Shown here piece after piece: positions 43,975-56,100 of a DNA stretch of 64,000 nt. The notes beneath the pieces are model-generated. The model saw only the letters and a list, made by a program, of their open reading frames with translations. It was not told the DNA's origin and searched no databases. The position numbers and the translations under genes are program-made. This DNA is from Dacryopinax spathularia. Lineage: Eukaryota > Basidiomycota > Dacrymycetes > Dacrymycetales > Dacrymycetaceae. Positions within the stretch are counted from its first letter, which is position 1; every line of letters starts with the position of its first letter. Location: NCBI GenBank assembly GCA_037974965.1, contig JBBPFI010000001.1, forward strand, positions 1,674,001 to 1,738,000, written 5' to 3'.

Positions 43975-45121
43975 ATGGAGGAATCGGCGCAGATAGCGGC
44001 GGAGTACATCGCCAGTACGTCTCTCCGGCTCCAGCGGACTCATCGTTAGCTGACACATCGCCTCCCTACAGGCTTGGATAATCTCCCGAACGAGGTCAAG
44101 TTCCTACTGAATGAGATCAAAATTAAAGACACACAGCTACAGAGTACGTGATTGAAAGTCTCTCCAGTCCGGGAATCTGATAGAAGACCAACAACAGCCA
44201 CGGTTACGCGCATACAGAACCGGGAGATCAACTTGTTCAAGAACACGCGAAATAATAAGCCCCCCATGAACTATGCTGAGGAAAATGCGACTACGCGAGA
44301 GATCGAGGACCTTTTCCAAAAAGCACGGAAGCTGTCCGAGGAGAAGGTGGAACTGGCTCGACGGCTCAAGCGCCTAATCCACAAGGCTAAGGGCCGGTTG
44401 GCGGCTGATATGAAGAAGATCACAAAGTTGACCGGGGAACCGATCTCGGAGGATCTTACACCCTTGGCGGTACGGACGGGCGATAAGGTCGCCGAGAACA
44501 TCCGGCAGGCATTAGCCACTCCGAGTGCCGCTTCGCCTGCGCCGACCGGACCTGCGCAAAAGAGTGGGTTGCTTGTTTTAGCATATGAAACCTTTGGCGC
44601 TGACCGTGGTGTTTCACTGTGTATAGAGCGGCGTCTCAATAGCGCTGGAGCAGACAAGATCGTCCTTAGTCTTCCACTCGGCCGATCGAGGCTGTCACAA
44701 GTGCAACCGTCTCCATTGCGGAAGAGCACTACCGTGCGTGAGCCGGAAGAGTCTGAAGCTGAAGAGGAGGAGGGAGAAGAGGAAGACGAGAGCGACGACA
44801 ACATTTACTGTTTCTGCCAGAAGAAATCCTTCGGCGAGGTATTCCCGGGTCCCTTTCCACCCTTTCACCGTGTTTTTGCTCACGTGCATTGTTCTATAGA
44901 TGATTGGCTGCGACAACGATGCTTGCCGCTACCAATGGGTGCGTATTCTCTGTCTCTGAAAACATTTGTGTGCATCAGTTCTCACACTGCGGGGCCTTTA
45001 GTTCCACTTGGAATGCGTCGGTCTCAAGCCGCCACTGCCGGACAGCTGGTACTGCTCCGAATGCATAAAGAAGGGCTTTGGGGTTGCGGGCGAGAAGAAG
45101 AAGGGCCGAAAAGTCAAATAA
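43975..45121 (+). CDS. Inhibitor-of-growth (ING) family protein with C-terminal PHD finger
   Basis: Six exons (43975-44014, 44072-44143, 44198-44563, 44627-44838, 44900-44938, 45002-45121) join to 282 residues. The N-terminal ING helix begins EYIASLDNLPNEVKFLLNEI and continues through FQKARKLSEEKVELARRLKR. An acidic linker leads to the PHD finger: IYCFCQKKSFGEMIGCDND, CRYQWFHLECVGLKPPLPDS and WYCSECIKKG, with the full C4HC3 zinc ligands. The tail is KKKGRKVK. ING proteins read H3K4me3 through the PHD finger and are subunits of NuA4-type acetyltransferase or Rpd3-type deacetylase complexes in the nucleus. The exon 3 acceptor (44197) was chosen because the next AG would break the frame. Confidence 0.9.
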
Positions 45122-45258
45122 AAGCACACGGTCGATTGTACCCCGTCTTCTCATCCGCCCGCACTCGGAGGAAGCCGCGTTCGATCCTGTTGATCGTGGA
45201 GGTGGCCGCCGGAGACGCGGCTCGACACGTGAATACCCTCGGTTCCTCATCCGGCGAC

Positions 45259-45655
45259 ATGTACGAATTTCCTACTCTCGGGCTTCCTATTTGCCACTTC
45301 CGATTCTGCAATGTACCATTATGCACCATCCGCTACGCTGAGCAAATTCTATCGTCGAAACCGTGCTTTTTCGTATGGTTACTGCATGTGACTACGCGGC
45401 CTCGATCAGCCGACGGTCTATTTGGAAATCTCTCGCACAACAAGTCGGGCTTCGGGCGGAAGACGGGCGAAGTACGCGGCTGCCGTCGCATATCCTCTCG
45501 CTGCTCGCTCTTGGGTTGTGGCTGTAGAAGTGGAAACCGGCCCAAAGCAGACAAGGTCCGCGGCGGCGAGGCTAGACCGGGGTTTGGAGGAAATGATGCG
45601 ACAACATCCGGAATGTATTGGTCCGTTCGGAGCAAGACTGCGAGCTAGGTACTGA
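45259..45655 (+). CDS. Possible small hypothetical protein
   Basis: A tentative two-exon model starts at 45259 (MYEFPTLGLPICHFRFCN). It splices over a GTACCA donor at about 45313 to an acceptor near 45399 and continues TVYLEISRTTSRASGGRR, AKYAAAVAYPLAARSWVVAV, to RQHPECIGPFGARLRARY. The second exon looks coding, but the opposite strand is also open here. No family is recognised, and the model could be wrong in strand. Confidence 0.3.
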
Positions 45656-45662
45656 CAATGAC

Positions 45663-45926
45663 TTACAACGCTTTGTAAGGCGACATTCTATGGTCAGGGA
45701 TGACAATGAAACTGCAGTGAGGGGCGATCCAGGGACGCGTGCGAAACTTGTCGTAACTGAATAGATTACGGAAGCGCGGCATGGGGAAATGGGAATGAGT
45801 GGGAAGAAGGGGGGCGGTGCGATCCTGGGTCGTCGTTGCCAGCGCACCTGAGGAGGAGGAGGACGCGGGAAGTTGCGCCGAGGGAGATGAGATGTGAGAT
45901 GTCAAGGGTGTCCGGGGGTCATCCAT
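45663..45926 (-). CDS. Possible small hypothetical protein
   Basis: A single frame of 87 codons on the minus strand starts MDDPRTPLTSHISSPSA and ends DHRMSPYKAL. It is Ser/Pro-rich at first, then has a more structured MPRFRNLFSYDKFRTRPW and IAPHCSFIVIPDHR. It may be the first exon of a longer gene, because its stop overlaps a GTAAGT donor. No function is inferred. Confidence 0.3.
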   Translation of the reverse strand: MDDPRTPLTSHISSPSAQLPASSSSSGALATTTQDRTAPLLPTHSHFPMPRFRNLFSYDKFRTRPWIAPHCSFIVIPDHRMSPYKAL

Positions 45927-47139
45927 CGTCCCCTACCCACCACACCACGTTACGTTGTTTGTGGGACTGAAATAGGGTGGCCAAGTACTCCGCCGGCGCA
46001 TTGGATATCACGTTCACCACCAAAAGGTCTCGCATTTGGTTCCAGTTGTCGAGGCGGGGCGGCTCTGCGTTGGCTATGCACCGCACCCGTTGCTAAAGAG
46101 GGCAACGGGCGTTGGAATGTGGAAGGGCAGAGGTGAGACTCGCAACACGCGTCAGACGGATTCGAAGGGACGATGCAGAGCAGACGATCCACGACGGCCT
46201 ATCCCTTCCCGTCCTTCGTTCTTCCTTGACCAGAGCGTGAAGGGCGCAGATGGACAGGGGCAGAGAAGGCGTTAGGGCGGATCGACGCGCTGAGAGCCCA
46301 CAGCCTCGCTCCAAGAAGCACTCTCAGCCGTACCACGGCACAGTACACCGTACCACGCACCACGCTCGATGCGCTACGACACGATTTCACCCTCTTCCGA
46401 CTTCGGCAGTCCTCCATTTCCAGGACCCACACAGCTCACCACATTACTTATAGCCCCCCAATCCCGCCAACATGCACCGGACTATGGCACAAAGCCCCTC
46501 TCCCTCACAAAAAGGCAGTCGGTCTCACATCCACTTTCCCACCAAACCCTTCTTCGTTCATCCCACTCAGTCGCTGCCACCTCAAGGCCAGTAGCCAGTG
46601 AGCGCGTACATTTCCGACTGCGCCAGTAAACAATACCACTCGCCCGCTCTTACTCAAATCGGCACACCGCTCACCCCTGTCCTCGGTACCGCCCTGCTCA
46701 GCTCGTATTCCCGCCGAAGCCACCCCAAGAGGTATACATTGGGGCCCGCTTCTACGTCGAAGCTGGACCAGATTCCCATCGTAACGCGCCCCGCGTCCCG
46801 CGTCCTCCTTCTGGCTTTCGTGGTCCCTCGCCCCCTTCGCCCCTTCTTCCAAGCCTAGCCCGCCTCCGCCGCGCGATCGCCGCTGTCGTGCACCCTTACG
46901 GCCGAACTCGGACTGCCGCCGGAGTTGTTCCACCTTTGTTCCGGCCATTCAATCCGCTCTAATAACTCCCCCGTTCTTCTCGCCCGAGGAGTAATTCTCC
47001 CACCCCCCCTCCTCTTATAACAACGATTGGGTAACAGGGTCAGCACCGTTTCTTGCCGCCCATCTGTTCCCTCCCATAACTGCTTCTGCTTCTTCTCGGA
47101 CCCGTCGTCCTCCCTCGGCCACATTCAGACCCCGCGTCG
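45927..47139. other. Long upstream region of the GATA gene
   Basis: About 1.2 kb precedes the GATA start. It is pyrimidine-rich on the plus strand from about 46370 onwards, with runs such as CCACCCCCCCTCCTC near 47000. It may contain a long 5' leader. No gene is supported. Confidence 0.35.
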
Positions 47140-48863
47140 ATGGACAGCGCAACCACGGCATATCTGCACTCGGACAACCTGTCAAATTCCTCGGCTTCGA
47201 CGCCCCCGTCCACCGCTTCTCCTCGGACCGACTTCTCTGCGTCCGCTGAAGAATTCGCAATGATATACAACCAGTCACCGCCTCAGTCCACTACCGCTGG
47301 GTTCCCACATCTCGCCGCACGCGCGTCCTTTGACAATTCCCACCACGCTCCCGTATCGGACAAGCCGTACCCCTTTGCCTTTGCTCCTCCGCACCAACAG
47401 GATCAGACGATGAGCATGGACGTGCAGCCCCCTCCCCAGCAGCAGCAACACGAGGCAACTGCGTCCCAGCAGTATTGGTCCGCCGCATCTTCTTCGACCG
47501 AGTCCCTCCACTCTCAGGGCGCCTCCTTCCTTTCCGACCTCCAGCACGCGCAGATGAAGCTCGATAGGCTGCAACACGAAGCCAGCCCAGAGCTGTACTA
47601 CTCCCAGCCTGCGCCGCCTCAACAGCTCGGGGGGCAGCCCATGCCCCAACCATGGAATTACACGCCCGAAGCCGAGCTTCCCGACCAAATGGACCCTCGC
47701 GTCGCCGCCGCCGCCGCTGCTCAGCAAGGGATGACCTACGGCGCTCCTGATCCTGGACATATGCTGCGCTCTCAGACGAGCTATTCCAGCTTTGCGAGCG
47801 AGCATGCGATGCAGATGGACTACAGCTCCGATTCGGATGGCAACATATATGCGACAGCCTCGACGGCTGGTATGCCAATCGCTACGGACCCGTCGGCGCT
47901 GCACGATGGCAGGCTGATGACCTACCGGAGTGGGAGCGAGGCTGGGTATGACGTGAAGGAAGAACGGCGCTCGCCCGAGCTGGTCGGATATTCTCGCCCC
48001 TCCTCAAGCGCGTCGCACCATTCCGTCCAGCAGCTGATCTTCAGGCCTCAGATGATGCAGGTCATGCATACAGACGATGCGGCATCGAAGGAGACGCAGG
48101 TGAGTACCGCTTGTCTGATTGTGAACCACGGCGGCGACAAGGGCTAACAACTCCGGTAGTTCCTCCGCCGCAAATGCCACAACTGTCTCACGACCGAGCC
48201 ACCCTCTTGGCGCCGCAGCACCCTTACTCCAGGCAAGATCGTCTGCAACAAGTGTGGTCTATACGAGCGCACGCACGGCCGTACTCGTCCGCATCGGTTC
48301 GACGAGCTCAGGTGCGGGACCAAAGTCCGCAAGACGACCAAGATCGTCAGCGTCATCTCGCGGGATACGAGCCCAAACACTGCAGCTCGCATGCGTGCGA
48401 TGGGCTCCGTTAGGCCGGAGGAGGCGATGGACCGGAGGGGCTCGATGGAGTCGGAAGCCAGCGATGCCAGTCGCAGTAAGTATCATGCATTGGCTACATG
48501 CGCATGTACTAACTGGCCACAGGCGTATCTCGCGCAGGCTCAATCTATAACAGCCCGAACATGGGGCATTCCTATACTGCGGACAGCCCCATCCGCGTTC
48601 CGCAAGTGCCGATGAAATCTGCTACTCTGCCCACAACTCAGGCGTACGAAGCTAGTATACGGTCCCTGCCCTCGCCCAGCGACCCGTACGCGTACCAACG
48701 GCGCAACTCTGCTCCGACCTACGGCGGCGGTAGCGGTTTGTCCACGCCGGATGGGCGGCGACACAGCGCCGTGGTGCCCATGCCTGGAATTCCCGAAGCT
48801 ACCGGATGGCAGACAGTGCCCGTCTCCGAGCTCACTGCCTCACCCAGCCGGAAGAGGAACTAG
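47140..48863 (+). CDS. GATA-type zinc finger transcription factor
   Basis: Three exons (47140-48099, 48160-48475, 48523-48863) give 538 residues. The N-terminal 320 residues are Gln/Ser/Pro-rich and likely activation sequence. The single zinc finger opens exon 2: CHNCLTTEPPSWRR, then CNKCGLYERTHGRTRP. The spacing is C-x2-C-x19-C-x2-C; fungal GATA fingers usually have 17 or 18 residues in the loop. A basic tail (RCGTKVRKTTKIVSVISRD) follows, as DNA-contacting tails do in this class. The C-terminus is Ser/Pro-rich and ends SPSRKRN. Fungal GATA factors bind (A/T)GATA(A/G) and control nitrogen use, iron uptake, light response or mating; which one applies here cannot be told. Confidence 0.9.
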
Positions 48864-50781
48864 GCGAGGAGCAAGAGTGGGATCTTGTTTCCCCATTTAC
48901 CCGGTCCGCCGATCCTCGCTCCACGTCTGCGGGCTTCTTCTTTCGTCCAAAGCTCTTGTGTATCACTAGCGGAGTTGCTGTGCTTGTTGCTTTTTTTCTT
49001 TTCGTCCCCTGTCCAAGGGCTGGTCTACCTTCTGCGATATGTCTTTGAACTCTCCTTGTGCCCATACGGATGGGGATGTATGGCGTGGAGCTGTATTCTA
49101 TCCTCTTCCCCTGTTTGCTTTTTCAGTTTCGGCCCGTTGTTTTGGATCGTTGCCTAGTTTGCCGCTCAGTTCTCATGCCATACTATAATCAACATCTCCC
49201 AACGAGAGAATCCGATGTTGTATTCTATTATTGCCTTCCAAGGTGGAGGAAATGGAATTTGACCCACCGGTTCTTATTTGTCCTTCGATGACTCGACGCT
49301 TCTCTTCTCTGCATCTGAGAAGCCCCTGCCCGGCCGCTTGGTCCCTTTATCGCGATGCCCTTCGATATGGCTGATTTCGCGAATGAGGCTGAGGCAGTGC
49401 GAGGGGTTATTGTCAGGAAGGTCGGTGCACGCTATCATGTCTGCAGACCGCATTGTCGCACTCGTCGGTCACATCTTCTGCCTTCCCACACTCACCTTCT
49501 CGCGCACCGCATTGGAAGACGGGCGCTGCAGCGAGCGTTTTCCTGCGCTTCGAGCATTTCCATACGAAGAAATAAACATTCGACAGATCGCGCCAGCTGG
49601 CAGCTTCTATCGCCTGCGTTTCAATAGCGCCTTTCCCAGCGTGCCTTGTGTTCAGGGAATAAGACCGACCTGGTTCCGCCGGCACAATGTCGTCCCTGGA
49701 CGTGCCATCTGGTTCCACAAGGACACAAGGACCACGTCGTCGGTCTTCCGCCGGCAGCTCCTGATAATCAGAATAAAAACCGGATTAGGCTTACTGGACC
49801 CCATCACGGCCTTTGGGAGCGCGTGGCACTTCCCAGGGGCTGTATTCAGTTGGGTGGTCGAGGGCGTATCCGATGCGCAGGTGCTGGATGAGGACGGAAA
49901 TGGGGTGGTTGAGCTGGACGTTTGTCCGGTTCTGGGAGAGCAACCACTGCAGAGCGGCATGCTTACGTCAACAAGAATCAACTGCTTTTCTGCGGATGTG
50001 ACGCGACATCGTTGCTCCGCAGTGAACGGCGCGTCACTCAGCATGTGCCAACCCTCGGTTCCTGGCATAGAAACCCAAGGTGGAGTTTCACGTGGTGACA
50101 AAGCGCCGGGTGACCACGCCCATTGCGTCGGTGCACCTATGCCGTCAGTCAGGCACAGGGACTTCCGGGGACCCCAAAGTGCAACATAGTCCGCTGTCAA
50201 CGCTTCTACACCATACAGTAGACCGAGAATGTTTGCAGTTGAGGACAGGGGCGCGATCGCCGGACCTTCAGCATTCCCTGCCAAACCCGAGCATAGACGA
50301 ACGTACGACTGTCGACGAGACATTTCCAGCGGATATCCCGGATTCGACCAGTGATACAGATGCGATAGGTTCACGGAATCGAGCCATTCAGTTCGCAGAA
50401 ACCATGAGATCATCCATGCTAGGCCTCGCCAGTTTGCTTGAATCAGGTGTCAGGTGCCTTCTGCGGGGTCAGTGTACCAGTGGGTCTTTCGTTGTCCATC
50501 GCAGAGAGGAGTTATCATCGTAGATAGGCAAGTAAAAGTCCAACAGCCATTCCTGCGAGAGAATGGAATGGTGGCCGAGTTGCTTCGCTGGCAACCCATT
50601 TTTGGCCCGATGTAATTCCGCTGGTGGCGGTGCCAAAATCAAGACAATCACAGAACACGATCCCTTCCCGGGGATGGCCGGAACTTTTGGTACGCGCCGT
50701 TCCTTTAACGGCCTAGTTCTTCCTTCTGCCCGATCATACCCGCGAGACTCGTCTTTAACAACTTGTCCATCATCAAAAGAA
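48864..50781. other. Region of uncertain coding content
   Basis: The first 400 bases are a T-rich 3' flank of the GATA gene. From 49278 to 50413 both strands are open at length: a 303-codon frame at 49278-50189 plus and a 253-codon frame at 49652-50413 minus. The plus frame has the better-looking segment (LIIRIKTGLGLLDPITAFGS, HFPGAVFSWVVEGVSDAQVL, DEDGNGVVELDVCPVLGEQP). I recognise no family and cannot choose between strands. 50560-50781 is the dihydroorotase promoter. Confidence 0.35.
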
Positions 50782-52032
50782 ATGGAGACCATCTCAATCA
50801 CTTCGCCGGCGGACTTCCACTGTCATCTGCGTCAGCCACCGATGAGCGAGCTCGTCACGCCACACGTCCTCAAAGGCGGCTTTCGGCTCGCGTACATCAT
50901 GGTTCTTGGGTTTTCTCGGACTTAGATGTATCGCCCGCTCATCGAGCTTGATAGCCCAATACGAAGCCGCCTATTACTACAACCTCGCAGGCAATAGAGT
51001 ACAAGCATCAGCTTGAGAAGATCGAGCCGAATGTCGAGTTCCTCATGACCTTGTACTTATCACCGGAGCTGACGCCGGAGGAAGTCAAGAAGGCGAAAGC
51101 GGCCGGCATCGTGGGTAAGAATTTTCCCAGCGTTGACTTTGACGATTCTGAACGCAAGAGTGATAGGTGTGAAGTCGTATCCTCGGGGCGTGACAACCGG
51201 ATCTGAAGGCGGCATCGAGTCTTACGAGGTATATTACCCCGTCTTCGAAGCCATGGAAGAAGCCGGACTAGTCCTAAACCTACATGGCGAAGTACCCTCG
51301 GATCCAGCCAACGTATAGTGCTCTGGTTACCTAGAACGGCCTAAATGTCTTATGATTTTTCATAGAACATCTGTGTCCTTAACGCGGAGATTGCCTTCCT
51401 GCCGCATTTGGTCAAGCTCCATAAACGGTTCCCGAAACTGAAAATAGTCCTCGAACATGCGACAACGCGGCAAGCAGTCGAGACTGTCAAGAGTCTAGGG
51501 GATACCGTGGCATGCACGATCACCGCGCATCATCTGGCTATGACCGCCGATGACTGGGCCGGCAACTCCTGGCACTTCTGCAAACCCGTAGCCAAGTTCC
51601 CGGATGATAGGCAAGCATTACAGGAGGTCATTCGGGAAGGTGATTACGGCGAGGGTTCCGTATTTTGCATGTCTGACTGTACAACTTCTAGGGCACCCGC
51701 GCTTCTTCCTTGGCTCTGACTCAGCTCCGCACCCACCAAAAAGCAAGTCCACAGCGATGCCATCCTCTCCCTGTGCAGCCGGAGTCTATACGTCGCCGGT
51801 CCTTCTCCCACTTGTTGCACATCTACTCGAATCATTCGGCGCTCTCGATAAGCTGGAAGCATTTGTGAGCACCAATGGGCGAAGATTCTACGACCGGGAA
51901 GTTCCACCAGGCACGGCCCCTGTGAAGCTGGAAAGAACGGTTGTGCGCATACAGGAAGAATGGAAGCTAGGAGACGACGCGGTTGTCCCGTTCTGGGCTG
52001 GCAAGGAACTTAATTGGTCTATTTCACAATGA
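50782..52032 (+). CDS. URA4: Dihydroorotase (pyrimidine synthesis, type II)
   Basis: Five exons give about 350 residues, the size of bacterial and fungal monofunctional dihydroorotases. The metal-binding HxH is in PADFHCHLRQPPM. The sequence continues with YIMPNTKPPITTTSQAIEY across intron 1. The Lys region is GVKSYPRGVTTGSEGGIE, further metal ligands are in LNLHGEVP and LEHATTRQAVE, then CTITAHHLAMTADDWAG and the catalytic Asp in FFLGSDSAPHPPKSK. The C-terminus reads FYDREVPPGTAPVKL. The enzyme closes carbamoyl aspartate to dihydroorotate, the third step of UMP synthesis, in the cytosol. All expected active-site residues are present. Introns are at about 50902-50953, 51116-51168, 51315-51364 and 51642-51692. 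Confidence 0.92.
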
Positions 52033-52190
52033 GGGGAGCAGTACACGCAGTACAATCAGACTACATAGAGATACGACAACGGGTTGAGTGGGGCGAAGTA
52101 CAACAATGGGCATATATGCTACTTCCACATGCAAGTGTACAAGATGACTGGGCACAGGTACAAGAAAGTACAGATGTTAGATGGTACAGG

Positions 52191-53069
52191 CTAAGTCAGC
52201 GATGACATCGGGGACTTCGGTGAGTTTGGTAAGGTGTTGAGTTGCTCAAGCTTGAGAGCAACGGCTCGCATGCGTTGAATGCCTCGCGAGTCGACACGAC
52301 GAGGTTGACCGTTCTTGATGTCCACCTCCTCGATGAAGGACGCAATTGTGCCGAGGGAAGAGCCCACTTCGCTCAGGAGTTGAGAAGGGACTCTGTATGA
52401 CCGATTAGCAACACAGCCAGGACATGCCGCATAGCTGGCGTACCGAGGATCCTCTTGCACAGAAACCAACTTCACCTCCCGCTGAGGCGGTTGCGCAGCT
52501 CGGATCTTCGACAACTCGCTCTCCGTGTCCACTCGCACTGACAGCTTGTCGAGCTGGCGACCGAGCTCCAGCAGGTCTTTGCGCAAGGTGGCATTCTCAG
52601 CCTCCAGCCTCTTGACCGTCTCTGCCAGAGCAGTCGTCGTTTCGGCAGACGATGTTCGGATTTCACGAAGTCCAGGCACAACATGATTTTCTAGCCTTGT
52701 TAGCGTTGCAGGCACACACTCTAGCCTTTTGAGTTCGGCCATAGTCTGTCGCAGCTTGGCGCGGGTTGCCCAGTACGGGAGGAGCAGCAAGGGTGCCATG
52801 ACCGCAGCGGCAATCACGACCGGTCCCAGCGTACGACCCAGTTTCGTCGGCGCAACTTCGACGACGACCACTTTGGGCACTTGGTTTGCCCCATCGGAGA
52901 CGTTCTGAGAAACACTCGAGTCCACCATTGTGGTTGTGCTAGGCTGCACTGACTCGTGTACGCCTGCTGACATCGTGGTCGCACGAGGTCGACGCGTCCC
53001 TTCCTCGCACGCACTGCCGAAGTCGGAGGCATTTCCTACCTTTCCGTCCCACATTCCAGTGCGGACCAT
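52191..53069 (-). CDS. Single-pass membrane protein with coiled coil, unknown
   Basis: This is one uninterrupted frame of 292 codons starting MVRTGMWDGKVGNASDFG. A Ser/Thr-rich N-terminus leads to one hydrophobic segment (LGPVVIAAAVMAPLLLLPYW, about residues 80-102). About 100 residues of coiled coil follow (LRQTMAELKRLECVPATL, ETVKRLEAENATLRKDLLEL, GRQLDKLSVRVDTESEL). A CPGCVANRSYRVPSQLL motif and a helical end (MRAVALKLEQLNTLP) follow. The plan recalls organelle-membrane tether proteins, but no family is recognised. Its start is only about 97 bases from the divergent ankyrin/FYVE gene. An alternative ATG five codons in is possible. Confidence 0.6.
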   Translation of the reverse strand: MVRTGMWDGKVGNASDFGSACEEGTRRPRATTMSAGVHESVQPSTTTMVDSSVSQNVSDGANQVPKVVVVEVAPTKLGRTLGPVVIAAAVMAPLLLLPYWATRAKLRQTMAELKRLECVPATLTRLENHVVPGLREIRTSSAETTTALAETVKRLEAENATLRKDLLELGRQLDKLSVRVDTESELSKIRAAQPPQREVKLVSVQEDPRYASYAACPGCVANRSYRVPSQLLSEVGSSLGTIASFIEEVDIKNGQPRRVDSRGIQRMRAVALKLEQLNTLPNSPKSPMSSLT

Positions 53070-53166
53070 TATCCTCTATCGCCAGTCCACAGACGCAGGA
53101 GGGCTGATATGGCTGGAGAAGGGGGTAAGCAAGGTTCTCGGATTACTATGGAGTGAGTGAAGTTGC

Positions 53167-56100
53167 ATGGCGGATGGTGATGTCCGGCTGACAACATTCA
53201 GGGCCAGTCCACTGGGCACACCAACGGAAGTCGACTCAGACCCTCTGCATAAGCCAATGGACGCGACTGGCTCGAAATCGCGATCAGAAGTGGACGATGG
53301 ACATATCCCGCCAAATGGGGAGGACGATGAGGATTCAGAGGAGGAGTTTGTATACCCCGGTGCTCCACAGTCAGAACCTCCGTCTGCCCCTGAGCTCGAA
53401 GAGGAAGAAGAGGAAGAGTCTGACGAAGAATTCGTATACCCCAGACCGCCAAGCAATGACGAGAACGGACCCGACGAGCCAGTGCCCACCGAGGAGGTCA
53501 TAGCGCCGCTAGAGTCGACGAAAACAGCAGAGCCAAAAGGCAAGGAGCCAGAGACCGCAGCGAACCTCTTGACATCTCAGGCATCTGCTGCTTCAGCTTC
53601 TACACGCAAGCCGTCAGTTGCACTGCTCGAATCGCTTGCAGCTGCAGCCGCGGCAGGAGATCTAACGACTTTGCAACACCTCTGTGCAGCTGCATATGAG
53701 GAAGGTGGAAATGAGAGCTTTTCAGCTTTTGCTTTGGCGAATGACGCAGCGCCGAGAACAGGGCTTACTGCCTTGCATGCGGCTGCAAGTAGGGGGAGAT
53801 TAGAGGTGGTGCGATGGCGTGAGTCTTGTATGCTCGAATGTGCTCGCATTTGACTGATCCTGTGTCATCAGTCATCGAGGAGTGTGGGGCAATGGTAGAC
53901 TTCGAAGATAAGGAAGGCGAGGTTTGTAGATTGATTATTGGCTTATATCGAGTTCTAAGCTCCTTCATAGACGGCATTACACAAAGCCGCTCTCAACGGA
54001 CATCTCCCCGTGGTGATCTATCTTATCTCCAACATGAAGAACCCCGCCGATGTCCATGCGCAAGACGCAGACGGCTGGACAGCACTGCATAATGCCTGCT
54101 CGAAGGGATATCTGGACATCGTCCGTTGGTTATGCGAGGAAGGAGGAGCTGCGGATGTCGTATCGGACGATGATACGCGGATGAGGGGCGTCGACAGGAA
54201 GAGCAAGGGTGGATGGACACCGCTGAGTACGTATTCATGCTTGCTGAGTCTGGGTTTTGCACTCATGGTGGTTTTGCAGTGAATGCGGCATCAAAAGGCC
54301 ATCTACCAGTGGTCCTTTATCTGGTCACGAAGCAGGCCGCCAACCCGCTCATTCGCAACAACTGGGGTGAAACGGCGTACGACGCCGCTGCAGCCGTATT
54401 CGAAGTCTGGATATGTGAAATCCTGCAGAAGGCCGAAGCAGAACGATGGCAGGGCTCCAATGCCCCCTATGATCCCATCGCAGTGCATACGACGATACCG
54501 CTGGTGATCTACGAGAATCAGCGACTTGACACTCGCCTTAAAACGCTTGCCGTTAACGGCGGCAGGCCAAAGTTCTCGGCTTCTGGCTTGGGCAAGAAAG
54601 GACGGAAGGCCCCTTTCGAATTGACTGTCTTTTCGCCTGATCATGGACCTGAGAGGATTGCCGCTTGGAGGAGTGACGTCCAGTTGCCGTTGCTTGATGA
54701 TCCGTTCAACTTGAAGAGGGTAAATGCCAAGGGTGATGCCGCCACACCGCGGGAGGGCTCAGAAAGGAGCTTCTTCTGGCTGTACGTCTTGACTTCCTTG
54801 TATTTGAGCCAATCTTGACAAGTGTGCGTGTGCAGCTCGGACTGGACGCTCGATCTCACTCCGCCGAAGTGCGATGCCGTCGAGGGCTGGCAATATGCTC
54901 GGCATTTGGACGACCCAGACGACCAATGGACATCCGAGATGCCGCCTCAACTCGAGCGTTTACTTTCAGGCGCTGGAGCGATGACCGCAGGGCTGATGGG
55001 CCAGTCTAGCTCCAGAACGAATGGCTTGCTTGATAGCGCATCGAGTACATGGTGCCGAAGGAGGCGATGGGTACGAGTCATGCGCCGGCGTCTGGACATC
55101 CCTCCTCTGCCATATTTGGAACCGGATGGCAACATGTACCTGCTTCAGCCGGACGGCTCCCTCACTCCTTATTTGAGCGAGTACGACGAAGCTGGGGGAT
55201 CGGAGGGTGGACAAGAAATGGGCGCAATGCCACAGACATTCCTATCGGCTGCGCAGGATTACGTTTCCCGAGCTCGATATCTCGCCGGCTCACAGCATGC
55301 AAGAAGCTATGGCTCGGAATGGGACGCATACAGCTTAAAGACTCCGATGGAAGAGCCCTCGGAGCGGTCCGCGATCGATATCAGAAGATCCATCGGAAAG
55401 CTTCAGCGGGCTGTCAGTGAGCTCCGGGTCGGTTTATTGAGTAAGCAATCACATCTCAGCCTAACCACGATGGCTCATTTTCATCAGACGACGATGATGC
55501 GCAACGTCGTGCTGAAGCCGATGCTCTATTGAACCGGTACAGCCGAGAGCTCGACCGGATCCGCTTACAGGCTGGTGCCAACGGTCTCCTTACTGTAAAT
55601 GATGGTAAGAAAACCGCTCGCTATCTTTGTCACGAGATTCACATGGCTCGCAGAAGATGAGGACCAAGATGATGAAGACGACGACTCGGATGAGAGCTTC
55701 CATTACCCTGTACAAGGCCCATCATCGCCTGCGCTGACTCAATCAACTGCGCGACCACCTTCAGTCCGCGATCAAGGAAGCAGCCTTGACTATTTCAACC
55801 TTCGTGCATCTGGATCCTCCTCGCGTGGTGCTGACCTCACACCGGATCTGTCGCAAGCACCGGAGTTCCGCGTTCCGACGCACGAAGCACCGCAGAAGGT
55901 GGTCACTCCTAGATGGAATGCGCCGCAGCCTCATTCGTTGCAGCCAACTTGGGAACCCGACGTAGAAGCTGTCGAGTGCCGCAACTGCCACAGAAGATTT
56001 ACGTTCCTTCTTCGCAAACATGTATACTTTTTTCTGTTCTATCTATACATCACTTTCTGACCTACCTTTGTAGCATTGCAGGCGTTGCGGCCACATCTTC

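Noticed and set aside
42697-44058. Minus-strand frames of 209 and 205 codons
   Set aside because: No conserved motif; the second overlaps the start of the ING gene on the other strand and is probably its shadow.
44152-45648. A 498-codon open frame on the plus strand
   Set aside because: It reads through introns of the ING gene and loses the PHD finger. The spliced model restores both the ING helix and all PHD zinc ligands.
49278-50413. Opposing frames of 303 and 253 codons
   Set aside because: Both strands are open, neither shows a known motif and no splice model favours one, so no gene was called.
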